A stretch of DNA of 64,000 nucleotides from the NCBI GenBank assembly GCA_037576215.1, contig JBANDB010000008.1, forward strand, positions 3,100,001 to 3,164,000, given 5' to 3'. The DNA comes from Armillaria gallica (lineage: Eukaryota > Basidiomycota > Agaricomycetes > Agaricales > Physalacriaceae). Numbering within the stretch: position 1 is the stretch's first letter; each line of letters starts with the position of its first letter. A program made the position numbers and the translations under genes. The notes under the pieces were generated by a model. It saw only the letters and a list, made by a program, of their open reading frames with translations. It searched no databases and was not told the origin of the DNA. Below, piece by piece: positions 10,041 through 21,600 of the stretch.

Positions 10041-11882
10041 TTATGTGGTAATGGGCATGTTCGAGGCACTGTGTTCTGATATTGTTTCATCGGGCTCTTT
10101 GCTCTCCGGACTATTACCGTCAATTGAAGGTGACTCAGGAGGTGATGGCGTAGCATCAACCCTATACGCTGAGCCTCGCGGTGTGGTACTGTCATCTATG
10201 TCTTCATATGGTGACCGGCCATAAGTAAAAGGTGACGCCCAAGTGAAACTAGATTCCTTCTCTGGCTGCGGTTGCGCTGGTGATGCGCCGTTCAGCCCGG
10301 AAGAATAGGGTACAGAGTTCTGTCTGCGAAGGTTCATGACTTCCTTGCCGCGAATGACCTTCGTCGATGGCTGACAGGACACTGCGAAGCTTTGATGACT
10401 CGGAACGGCGAGAATGATGTCCGGGTTGAGACACGGGCGCTCTACGTGGTACCAGTGGTGGAGACACCGATCTCGGTGGAGTCGGTGAGGTTGAGGTGGG
10501 AGAAGACACATCCGCCCATTCGGTGGATTCTGATGTGTACAATCCATTTGACGAATTCGGAGTCCACGCCATTGAGTTGTTTCGGCTGCTGGAAGAGCTT
10601 GGCAAACCATCCATGGAATTAAGCTCTGGTGTTGTCATTATAGGCGTAGATGATGACGACGACCTTGGGTTCGTAAGAATGGAAAGGGGAGGGAGAATGC
10701 TGAATATTTGGTCTTCGGCTTGGGGTGGGCCATATGAATCAAACGGGTCCGGTACCGTCTGCAACATCGGCTCAATGACTGGGTCAGAGCTACATTATGG
10801 GGTTAACTAGGTCTTAAGTGGGCGCCCAAGATACGCACGCTTTCGCAGTGAACCTATCAAACAAATCCATGGTGGAGCGAACGACTATGCACACCTGAAC
10901 GTAAACGTTCAATGAACATTATGCTTTCATGAGATGAAAGACCCACTTTGCCCTGTACCACGTCCCACACTTCTTCTTCATGTTCGATAATTTCTCGGTA
11001 ATGAGCGGCCTTGAGGTCATCGAGATCATCCACCTGCTGCTGAAGGACTGACAGTGCCTCGCGGAAGCTCTGTAAATCTAGAAAAGAACCCTCATCTCAG
11101 CTATGGCTTCCTCTTGCATGATCGGGTAGTTGTACTTCGCTCTTTCCTGTTCATATTGCGCATTTCTGTATCCCGAATGACTCGGCTTTTCTCCCGCAAC
11201 GCACGTTCATATGATGCGGACCGTTCCTGAAAAGAGATTGAATGTTTTATCACCTCAGCATCTGACTCGGACATACGGTTACTATCGTGCGGTAGGTCTC
11301 AGGTGCTGGCGCAACGGCTTCTCAAAATTCTTATCAATTGTTTCAGCCTATTTCTGTATATCAGCACGGATAAGTTCATTTCGACATGATATGTATTGAC
11401 TGACCAGAACGTGCCAATGGTTCCCTATGAGATGGTGAAGGCCAGCTGCGGCCTGTAAGCGTGTCCCCGACTCGTATGCTGGACCCTTGAGACTGGAGTA
11501 GGATACATAAGGATATAATACAGCCAGGACATAAATAACCCTCGCACCCGCTGCAGGCCTCCATAGCGTCCGCGAATGCTGCAGTTGCTTTCGACATGGC
11601 GACAAGAGCGAGACGATAATTTGCAGAAGAATTCATGAGCTGCATTCAGGCGTATTGGAACCCTTGGCTTGAACAGATACCGAAAGATCTTACTTCTTCG
11701 TAGGTCTGAAGACTCGCTTTCAAGTTGGACCTTGTTATAATCTTCTCTGGGCCATTTGCGCCGAAATTCATTTGTGAGACATTTGTGGTATCGGAGAAAG
11801 TAGGTGAAGGGGGTCCTGGTGACGAGTTGCGCCTGGAGCCAAAGGCAAGACCTCGCAGGGAACGGGGACGACTGGGAGCCAT
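10041..11882 (-). CDS. IVY1: I-BAR (IMD) domain protein, Ivy1-like
   Basis: The N-terminus MAPSRPRSLRGLAFGSRR is basic and Ser/Pro-rich. It is followed by an all-helical block: IITRSNLKASLQTYEE, SANYRLALVAMSKATAAFAD, RLQAAAGLHHLIGNHWHVL and long heptad-like helices near 11000-11200. This resembles the inverse-BAR fold of Ivy1, a membrane-curving vacuolar protein that in yeast binds Ypt7, Vps33 and PI3P. The C-terminal 200 or so residues are Ser/Pro-rich and disordered. One oddity: two overlapping frames are both open across 10249-10610. The upstream frame ends in an unlikely tail (stop at 10249), while the other runs to 10041 with a better Ser/Pro tail. A short intron (a 37-nt one with a GT at about 10409 fits) or a frameshift is needed. 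Family call is moderate. Confidence 0.68.
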
Positions 11883-12232
11883 GGTGATGATGGTAGGTGA
11901 CGAAGCCGCGTAGTTGCAGATATGCGCCTGCCGTCTGTATATCAGTCTCTATTTGGTTGCTTTTCCGGATCAGGCGTCGCAATCTTTCACTTTTTATGTG
12001 ATATGTCAGTCACTGCCAGTGTATTCAGAATTTCTGTCATTTCATGAACAAGTGCAGCCGACAGTCGTTGTACGACAACCTCCAATTAATATCTACTCTA
12101 CCCTGTTCTACGCCACGAGCCTGGAGTCTGTCGCAGGAAATTAAAAGCTGAACGTCAACGCCAATCGTCCTGAAGACGTGATGAATACTAAGAGTTTGAA
12201 TATTAAAACACATAATGCTCACCAGTAGCTGG

Positions 12233-12748
12233 TCACTTCTTGGCGCCTGCAATCATGCTCATCTTGTCGGGCGCATCTCTCAAATAGAACAGCTTCGCCC
12301 TTCTCATTCTGCCCCTCGGAGGCTTTCGCACCACCTTTATCTCCTTCACATGTGGCGAATTGACGAATATCTGCATATCCACCCCAGTTCGCTGGAGAAT
12401 GTTGCGTAGAACGATGGAAGTGTCAGGGCCGCGCCTCCGTATCGAGAGTAAAACGCCCGTGAAGATGGATGGCGCATGGTCCATGGTGACGGTGAGGATG
12501 GAGCCTGGCTTCAATTGGCTGGGGGATCTGCGGGAGAATAATGTTCGCAGCATCTTCTGCTTGTCCAGTGGAGGGAGATTTTTGAAGAGGTATGGCATGA
12601 GGCCTTTGCCTTTTCGCAGAGCATTAGGAATATGTGAAGCTGGTTTAGGATGTATAATGGCTGTTTTGGAGAATGGGTATGCCTTTGCCTCTGTCTTGGC
12701 TGCGGTCGACAGGGACCTTGTCGCCCATCGCAAGAAGTTTGGCAGCAT
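12233..12748 (-). CDS. IMG1: Mitochondrial ribosomal protein bL19m
   Basis: A single-exon gene of 171 residues for the large-subunit mitoribosomal protein bL19. The N-terminus MLPNFLRWATRSLSTAAK is a clear mitochondrial presequence (Arg, Ser and Thr, no acids). The core has FSRRSPSQLKPGSILTVT, IFTGVLLSIRRRG, SIVLRNIL and GVDMQIFVNSPHVKEI, matching the bacterial L19 pattern of a GD(S/T)V-like strand, the FxGVxxxxRxxG loop and the FxxxSPxVxxI block. The usual bacterial length is about 115, so the extra is the presequence and linker. It lies upstream of the Ivy1-like gene on the same strand, with 350 bp between. Confidence 0.92.
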   Translation of the reverse strand: MLPNFLRWATRSLSTAAKTEAKAYPFSKTAIIHPKPASHIPNALRKGKGLMPYLFKNLPPLDKQKMLRTLFSRRSPSQLKPGSILTVTMDHAPSIFTGVLLSIRRRGPDTSIVLRNILQRTGVDMQIFVNSPHVKEIKVVRKPPRGRMRRAKLFYLRDAPDKMSMIAGAKK

Positions 12749-12984
12749 GTCGCCGCAGAACGGTGAGCCTGACTCAAGGTGATGGTCAAAGTCAGAAAAG
12801 TCGGTATGCCAATTTCGGAAATTCTTCAGCCGGTCACTTCACCAAATTTTCGAGGACACGAATATACTGGCATAGAATTACAAGATGGCATTGTAAATGT
12901 AATTTTGGATAGCTACTACGTTACACAAATAACAAAACGAAGCGAAGAACGACAGATAAGAATGTGACGCACTTCCATTCGAGC

Positions 12985-13861
12985 CTAAAACCCGCGTCCA
13001 CGGCCTCTGTAGATGCATGTTAACAGAAGAAACAAAATGACACAGGGAAAACATACCGGCCGCGCCCTCTGTATGGATTATATCCGCCATAGCCACCTCG
13101 GTAGCCTCCCCTGTAGCCTCCTCTATACCCACCTCCACCTCCACCCCCACCTCGACCACGCCCTCGGTTGAACCCAGGTACATTGGTCCGCTTTGCCGTA
13201 ACCTGGCAATGTCAGCGATTCAGTTACAACATACACGCCACAGGAAAATTTGCTCCGACCTTGATCAAACGCCCGCGGAATAGAGAGTTGTCCATGGTCA
13301 AAGCAGCGTCAATGTGTTCTGGCTCGGCAAATTCAACGTACGCGTAACTGAGAGACGTCAATCAATGTAGGTCCCGCATATTCAAGAAACTGACCCCTTC
13401 GGATGTCCTGTAAACTTGTCGCACAGAATCGTAACTCGGTTTATTGTTCCACAAGCCTGAAAATGACCCTGGATCTCTTCCGGTGTGGCACTGTAGTCAA
13501 CCTGTTTGAAACATCAGAAAAAAAGACGCAAAGACCGAAGGGCGGGACAGTACTGACATTACCGACATAAACGCTCCGACTGTCCGCAGCGGCTTTATCC
13601 TCGTCTGTTTCCATCGGAACGCCAGCGTCCAAGCCGTCGTTATTGACCTTTTCCGCCTCAGCCTGCATCTCCCGAAGCTTCATGGCTTCCTTTTCCATTT
13701 CCTCCACCCGTTGCTTCATTAGCATGATTTCCTGTAGTTGGTCAGTAAAGAGTAAAAGCAACACGCGACTAACACACCTTGGTCTCGGCTTCCTCGCCAT
13801 CGTCGATGATCGTCTCCGGCTCACCGGTCGCGGGAGGTTGCGTTGACTCGACTTCGGCCAT
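12985..13861 (-). CDS. pab2: Nuclear poly(A)-binding protein, Pab2/PABPN1 type
   Basis: This protein binds nascent poly(A) tails and links them to the nuclear exosome and polyadenylation. Order of parts: an acidic start ([23 protein letters not shown]), a coiled coil ([29 protein letters not shown]), a single RRM with [19 protein letters not shown] (RNP2) and [18 protein letters not shown] (RNP1), and a Gly/Arg/Tyr tail of repeated YRGG and RGRG units that is likely arginine-methylated. This is the exact layout of PABPN1. At least five introns, most 48-60 nt; the last lies within the RGRG tail and the stop is at 12985. The start is the ATG at 13861, the only one ahead of the acidic block. Confidence 0.93.
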
Positions 13862-14593
13862 TACAGCGTAAGGGAGAAGAGTGTGGTGTATTTGGCAACG
13901 TTGCACTGGTTCAAGGTCTCAGCCAAACAAGAGCACGTGGCTGCCATGCTTTGTCATTGCGTCATAGTTCTTCTTGCATTGTCAAAGAGTCTTATGTGAT
14001 TTAGATGGAGAACAAAATACCGAGACACCGACATTAACAATAGCCCCCTTGATTAATTTTCCGCCGTGTGCGGGACGGCAAGCAATGCTGTTCGGTAGCC
14101 GTGGGCCACACGTCTGGTCAGTAGACCAGTGGCGATACCAAGGCCGTGTCAGAGTGGATGCGAAATCGACTTCTGTTTGTGGTGTATTTAGCTAGAGAAT
14201 GCACTGGAAACGAGAATGACGTGGGTGGACACGAACATATGGTCATTGGCCGGTCATAGACTGCGGTAGGTAGATCAGTTACCGATGTGGAGAGCACGGA
14301 GAGCACTGGCAGTAATTTCGTGCCGAGCTTTCCATACTCTGACTCAATTAACTGTCAAGTTCACACACGTTAAGCACTACGATTGCCCCACGGCGATACA
14401 TATACGGGGCCTTTAGACTCAGTCTTGCTGCTGCTCAGGCACGGGGCTCCCAGGCACTGCCGCACCCGGCATACTCGGCCCGGTTCATCTGGCTGTTTCG
14501 AGAAAAACCACGTGCAAAGCGCAAATTTAGGACTAAGTTGGTCAGACGTCTTACTTGGATTTATACCTTCATCACCGCCTCTCCGTTACGTTC
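13862..14593. promoter_or_regulatory. Shared 5' region of pab2 and the Zn2Cys6 factor gene
   Basis: About 730 bp between two divergent starts, without a supported gene. Two perfect CACGTG E-box palindromes are present (13934-13939 and 14509-14514), one near each gene; these bind bHLH factors in fungi, but their use here is inference. Confidence 0.35.
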
Positions 14594-17500
14594 ATGACCA
14601 AGGGGGACCCAAACACGCCCATGGCACACCAATCCAAGAAGAAGCGTACCGATGAAGAACCTCCTACTCAGGACGCAGGACAGAAACCAATTCAGCTCCA
14701 GCGCAGAAGGGTGTGGAGAGCTTGCGAAAGCTGTAGGCACGTCGACCCCACCGCTATGGCTTTCAATGAAAAACTTATCCTTTCTTCTTTTATAGGCGCA
14801 AGAAGATCAAATGTGATGGCTGCGAACCTACCTGCTCCCAGTGCAGTACATCAGGCTCGCAGTGCACTTGGTTGCAGACCAAAGATAGGGCCGCGCTGAG
14901 TCGGCAGTGCGTCATTATCACTTTTCTCATTATGATTGCCTCTGATAGAAAATTCTCAGCTACGTTCAGGAGCTTGAAGCGCGTTTACTTCACATGGAAT
15001 CACTGTTCAAGCAGGTCGCCCCAGTCCTCGAGCAAATAGGGACCTCGACTAACGGCGCCGCTCCGTCCCCATCTGATACCACGACATCAGCACCAGTATT
15101 AGACCCATCCAAGACTGCTGCTGCCGCGGCAATCTTACGTTCCATAGCACCTGTCCAGCGGCAGCCAGAGCCAGCCTCACCCGTCAAGATCGAGGACGAT
15201 GTCAGCGAATCATTCGGCCAGCTCGCGCTTGACGAGTATGGTCACATGAGGTGGATGGGAGGCTCTTCATCGATGTCTTTGATCCAGTCGTTCCGCGCCT
15301 TGACAACATCTCCACTTCATCGGATATCGCCTGCGGAGGAGGATCCTCAAGCGCCTGGACCGAGCATCAATAAATTATATTTTCCGGCTTCTGTTTTTTT
15401 CGGCAAAGTTCACGCTCTTCCCGGGCCAGAAGAAGTAGAATACCCAGAACGGGATTTGGCGGACAAGCTCGTACGTTTTGTCTCTTAAATCACCCCAAAA
15501 CTTTCGTAATGACATTCACATAGGTCCAAGCATATTTTGCGCGCCTCCATTTCCTCATGCCTGTCATTGATAGGCCATCTTTCTTACATCAATACAACCA
15601 TGTCATGGATAACCTCCATGACCGCAATCTGGCGCGCAGCCAAACCGCTTTTATATCTCTAATCTTCGCTGTTTTTGCATGTGCCGCTAGCCTCGTGCAA
15701 GACCCCCGGTTGTCTACAAGTGAGCGGCCAGATGATGGTGGCATGGGAATGGTGTATTACGAGCGGTACGTATCTATTCTGATACCGATCGGGAGCGGAA
15801 CGGTTGATAACCAAGATATAGTGCCCTTATCCTCCAATACATTAGCCATGCTAGCATACAAGCGGCACACGTCCAGTGTTTCATCCTTCTATCTTCCTTT
15901 CTCTGTTCCGTCAACTGTCTTCCTCAAGCGTGGATTCTTATTGGCCAAGCCCTTCGAACCGGCCAAGATCTTGGACTTCACGTGAGCCCGGTTATTATTA
16001 GTGTACCGCCAGTCTCTCACCTTTAGACCCACAGCGCTCTCCGCGTAGGCTTATACTCACACCCATCGAGAAAGAAACACGCCGAAAGATCTGGTGGGGT
16101 GTGTATGTGCTGGACCGTATGCTTGCCTTAGCCCTTGGCCGACCGCTGGGCATCAGTGATTCTGATTGCGATGTCGAGTACCCATGCGAAGTGGATGACG
16201 ATTATCTCCCGGAGTATTACAAAGGGACCACGTTCAATCAGCCGTTCTTGATGACGGGTACGGTCGCCCTGACCAAGTTATACGAGATCACAGGTCGAGT
16301 TCTCCGGCAGGTTTACTCGTTGGATAACTGTAGGGAGAACCTAGAGCCGGAGAGGAAGGCTGATCTTGAAAATATTGTGGAATCTCTTCACGCAGAGCTT
16401 ACACAGTGGTGCGACGATCTACCTACCATGCTAAAGAGAGATCCCAAGACTCCAGAGCAATCTGCGATGGCTGCAGTACTCTGTAGCCATTACTACTCTG
16501 TTCTTACGACCCTTCATCGTAATCTCCTACCGGTGAACCGAGAGGATCCATCGACGGAGAAGTCAGCCTCTCAGGGTGTATTGTCAGCCCGCTCGTGCAT
16601 ACAGCTCTCACCATCGATCAGAAATGTGGTGCCTCCGTCGCACCATTTAGCATTTTTCATTCAGCACTTATTTGGATCTGCCGTCATCGTTCTCCTGTAT
16701 GCCATGCACGCATCTGAAGCCAAAGCTTCAACGCAAGCTATCGAAGAAGCAAAAACAGCCCTTGTTGCGATTGAATCTTGGGAAGGGACTTGGCCCGGCG
16801 CTCGCAAATGCAAAGAGTTGTTAGCAGAGCTTATCGCTACAGCCACCGACGCCGTGGCCAAAGGGTCAAACTCTGACTCTAACCCATCCCCTCCGGCTGC
16901 CCCTCATTCCCCTCCCCAGCGTCGACGATCAGTCACAATAGCCTCTGCACCACCCAATACCATTCCCGGAAGGATGCTGAAGAGTAAAAACACTTCTCGC
17001 CGCAATCGATCGAGGGAACAAAGCGGCGCTCGTCGACTGGCTGCGTCGCCTTATCACGTTGACAGTGAGTAACCTCAATTTTCATGATTGACCATGATTG
17101 ACCTCGCCGATCAATAGCCGCCCTCCGAGCGCGATCTACATCTCGTAAACGCGGACACGATGAACCAGAGGATGGCTCCTATTACCAGAGCTTCACGAGC
17201 CCTACCTTGGCCCCCAGCAATAATAGCTCACCCTCTTCCATGGGTGTTCCATCACCTGCTATGTCCGCCAGCGGACTTTTGCAGGACAATAGCCCCACGC
17301 TCTCCTCGACGTCGGCGTATCCATACACCGGGAATTCGAACCAACCACCCGTATCACCTCTTTATGATTTCGACTACGGACTATCGCCCAGTTCCCTGAG
17401 TCAGGGTCATCTCAGCAGTGGAATAACTCTGACGGCTCGAGCAGCCTTGACATCTACTCAGGAGATGGTACCATGGCATATGAAAGTCCATATGGTGCCT

Positions 17501-17762
17501 ATCCTGCCGGCCTTGATTCCGTTTACTCTGGTTATGAACCTTCAAATGGTATCGGGGCGATGGGACTGTCCACGACACCGCCCACTGCATCGTTCACCGC
17601 TTCGGACTTCCGTTCCGCGGCCTTGAGTTCATTCGCAATTTTAATAATTCAGGAGGATATAGTATGGATCAGGACTCACTATGGCAGAGTTACGACCCCA
17701 TTGATTTTGATTATGGTCCTGACTTACCCTTTACTTTAGGTGACTCAGATATACAGACATAG
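14594..17762 (+). CDS. Zn2Cys6 fungal transcription factor with fungal_trans domain
   Basis: A binuclear zinc cluster appears after a basic N-terminus: C-ESC-RRKKI-KC-DGC-EPTC-SQC and a last Cys in GSQC, followed by a dimerisation helix with VQELEARLLHMESL. The middle homology region is the fungal_trans fold: AYFARLHFLMPVIDRPSFL, ETRRKIWWGVYVLDRMLALA and LGRPLGISDSDCDVEYPCEV. This is the architecture of XlnR/Gal4-type regulators; no target can be named. The cluster is split by an intron between ESC-R and R-KK whose donor is GC (TGTAG, then GCACGT, 14733); using the nearby GT would destroy the cluster. The C-terminus is Ser/Pro/Tyr/Gly-rich with a likely 41-nt intron at 17350-17390 and ends in LGDSDIQT. 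Starts at 14594 or 14621 are both in frame. Confidence 0.88.
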
Positions 17763-19404
17763 CGTTACTTTCTCTTGCCTTTGAACGTATCCTTCGAGTT
17801 CGATTACCATCCACCATGACGCCATTATTTTTGCTGACATGACCGTACGAACAGTGATGAGTGACCCTGTCGTGTATGATTAGAGATGTATGTAATTCCT
17901 CCTTGTATCGATATCGTATGATTACCTTCTTCTACTAAGTCTGGTTACACTATCTTTCACCTCATATAAATATGTATTTTTCTAACGATTCTCTTGCGAC
18001 GCGTGATCCGTCCTGTCTTCTTCATTGTTGGTGCGTACATCATCACCGCGCGGCTCCGTTATCTTACTAATTTTATATACAGGGATCACATCTTGTTGTA
18101 CATGAACTAATAAGAAGCGAGATCTCCTGATGCTGCACTCAGATCCTCAAGCAGGATGCTTTGGCTTTGCACCATAAGCATGACAGCGCATGTGATATTC
18201 GAGCCAGGAAGAAACAACAAATATCCAATCCTGCATAGGAACGTGTTGACATTTGATTCGCTGCGGGAGACCGCTGGTATAAATACCATTCCTTGATCAA
18301 ACTGCTACCTGCTTTCTCGAAGACGCCAAGTTGCCAAGTTTCTCCACAGTTTCAACGACTCGTGCGTTTTACGGGGTCTGGTCCTATCGTAACTCGGCAT
18401 CTGTTTGAGAAGTCGCTAGAAGCATTCATTCCTTGATTCCTCGAAGCTCAGGGTTAGGTTAAAGTTTCAGACGTGTCCTCTCGCAGCCTGATATTCTACG
18501 CTTAGGACATGTGATTTGAACAGAGTAGACAGGCCCTCGCCTGGAACGTCAAGCCGATACCGTGACAGAGTCAAAGGATGGTATCCATTCAGTTCTGAGA
18601 TCTCAGGGCCTCCGTTAATGACGGGCTCTTTCGAACGAAGCTCATCTGATATAGCAGCTATTTTGGCCATGATAAGTATGCACGATCTGACCCTGAACCG
18701 GAATTTTAGTGACATTTTATAGCCAAGGCATCGAGTTAGTACATATCTGTCATGTGGTGGGATACATCCATTTTTGTAGAGCATAACGAATAGTACAGAA
18801 GCTCGTGCGATCCTGGAGAACTTCAGGTTCTCTGTGACTGGTGAAAGATGACCTGATTCACCTTGTTGTACGACCTTAAGATCTACCTCACCTACACTCC
18901 TGAATTCCTCTAATCTTAGCTACCTTTACAATGATAGAACGATTGTCCTTACCAGAGGCGCTCGAGCAGCCAAGAGATACAATCCCCCGAGACGGTATTA
19001 AATCGAGGCATTCGGACAATATTATTATCTGGAGAGGTCGTCTTCTCACATACAGTGGAAAAGGTAATTACTGCTAGCAGGCCCGAAGCTTGAAGCTTGA
19101 AGACCTATCGATTTGGTTGTCGTCCTTTATTAAAGAAGGATGGTAAGTAACGTATTTCAATTTGCTTCAAATCCAGCAACACGTGGTTCACGCTATGTTT
19201 GCTTCCATGATCACAGTACTGCAATCTACAGTCCCTTGGATATTCAAGGACCTGCTACAGCTCCACACGATGCTCGCCTAGCGCTTACCGGAAACAAATA
19301 TTGCGAAATCTCGTGTCAGTGTGAACTTCGGTCCGGTAACATTTGGTCGCCGGTCGACCTGGTTCCCCACGTCCGTTCCTTGTCTATTCTTTCCCTCACT
19401 AGCA
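17763..19404. other. Gene-poor interval, one weak minus-strand ORF
   Basis: No supported gene. A minus-strand frame at 18467-18784 with GGPEISELNGYHPLTLSRY has ordinary-looking composition but no recognised family and no flanking exons. A short plus-strand frame at 18931-19060 ends exactly at a good donor (AAAAG, then GTAATT) and could be a 5' exon of the acyl-CoA dehydrogenase gene, though this was not confirmed. Confidence 0.35.
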
Positions 19405-21442
19405 ATGGTATACCATCCAGTCGTCGAGCTCACTTCCGAGGCATCATGGGCAATGGTTCGCCATTTCAGCACAAATATAGTGCAATATCAACTGACCTTC
19501 CTAGGTGGAGGACAAGTTCTCGCCCTACGCGAAGGAGACACTGGCCAAGTTGATCACATTCCTCGAAGTGAGTCTCGTTTATTCTTGAGGAAATAGATCT
19601 AACATCCGTGGCAGAATGAAATAATACCCTCAACGAAACTTGCTCATGCCCAACTCCCCGCTGACCCAGAAAAGCGATGGAAGACGGTCATACCCGTCAT
19701 TGAGGAACTCAAAGCTAAAGCAAAAAAGTTGGGCTTGTGGAATCTATTTTTGAGCAAAGCGCACTATCCCGAGTTTGGTGTGCCACTCAGTAATCTTGAG
19801 GTTTGTATACCAGTGCTCAATCTTCTTGAAATCCGCTGAACGACAACAGTATGCCGTGATGGCGGAAGTTCTGGGTCGAGGCGGTCCTATTGCCTCGCAA
19901 GCTGTCAATTGCTCAGCACCTGATACAGGAAACATGGGTGCGCCTTGCCGCTTGATACGAATTTTACTTTTCAAGTCTAGTGAACTTGGATTACAGAGGT
20001 ATTGGCTCGTTATGGCTCTCGAGAACAACAGCAGAAATGGTTGGTACCGCTGTTGAATGGAGAGATACGTTCTGCATTCTCTATGACCGAACGGTTTGGT
20101 TCGTCGGCGTCATGGTGGTTCTCTCAAGAAATACTTAACGTCATTTCTCGAGCAGTGTCTTCCTCAGACGCGACGAACATCCGGACATCCATACGACAGG
20201 AAGGCGACGAGATTGTCGTCAATGGACATAAATGGTCTGTTCTTTGTAATCTTGTTGACATTCTAATACCGAACCATTGATAGGTGGATCAGCGGTGCAG
20301 GCGATCCAAGAACGCGTCTTCACCTTGTAATGGGCAAGAGTGATCCCACGAACAAAAGCGCATACAATCAGCAGAGTGTTGTCATTGTTCCGGCAGACGC
20401 TCCCGGAGTCACGGTTGTTCGACCCATGAAAGTCATGGGTTATGACGACGCGCCGGAAGGGCATTGCGAAATCATATACGAAAACGTCCGTGTGCCGTTG
20501 AGTAACCTCGTTTTGGGATGGGGTAGAGGATTTGAAGTATGTGTCTTCTGTGCCGTAGGGAGTAATTCATATCTGAACATTGAACTTTACCAGATCATTC
20601 AAGGACGTCTTGGGTACAGTTAATTAGGGCCCTCTTCAGTCGCGAAAGCTAATCAGCGCATAGCCCCGGACGCATTCACCACTGTATGCGAACCCTCGGT
20701 TCTGCCCAGGCCGCTCTAGACACTATGCTTCAGCGGGTCACTGATCCCTCGCGGAAAACCTTTGGGAAATACCTTTATGAGCATGGTTCGTACATTCATT
20801 CATAAAAGGATCGGCGTTAAATGAAAATGTTCATGAATAGGTACCGTCATCGCGGATATCGCCAAATCTCGTGCTGAAATCGAGTCCGGAAGACTACTTG
20901 TTTTGAGTGCTGCGTTGATGGTTTGTGGAGCTACTCTTTTAAAATCGTTATGCCTACCTTGTGGACTCCTTCTAGATCGACAAGTATAAGGCCAAAGGGG
21001 CGCTGAAGGAGATCGGTATAGCCAAGGTAGGAAATTTGAAGAAATAATCGTCAAAATAACTTATCCTGTGAGCAGTTCACTGTTCCGTCCATGGCCTTGA
21101 CTGTTCTTGACCGCGCCATGCAATCTTTCGGAGCTGAGGGTCTATCCCAAGACCAGAATCTGGCTGAGACTTGGGCAGGATTGAGGACGCTACGTATCGC
21201 GGATGTAGGTTTATCGCTATGTCTGGTTACCGACAATACTCATTATCTTCTTCACAGGGACCTGATGCGGTAGGTGCTTGATGCAGGAATTCCTTCACTA
21301 TACTGATTATTTTCAGGTGCACATCCAACAAGTCGGTCAGAGGGAGCTTAAGCGGGCTCCTGGACTGGTCAAGAAAGCGGCGGAGATCAAGAAGAAGGAA
21401 CTGGAGATATTGGAGAAGGCAGGCTTCAAGTCTCGTCTGTAG
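19405..21442 (+). CDS. Acyl-CoA dehydrogenase, ACAD10/11-like, with PTS1
   Basis: A flavoenzyme of the acyl-CoA dehydrogenase fold: it oxidises acyl-CoA to enoyl-CoA in beta-oxidation. Blocks in order: [172 protein letters not shown] and RTLRIADGPDAVHIQQVG. The C-terminus is FKSRL, a peroxisomal targeting signal type 1, as in mammalian ACAD11. About nine introns; the one at 20097-20156 interrupts [12 protein letters not shown]. The 5' end is uncertain: 19405 is an ATG directly followed by a GT donor, giving M then VEDKFSPYA; an upstream exon is possible. Confidence 0.9.
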
Positions 21443-21600
21443 TGATGTCTTTATGATTCAGCCACTGTAAAATAGTACAACAAGTTGGAGTTACCACACT
21501 ACTCACTTCGAAGTGTACCGGGCCGGTGACACCGTGCGAAAGTATATTGTGCTTTGTTTTGGTACGCTTACTTACAGCGCGTCTTGCATCAAAACCACCA

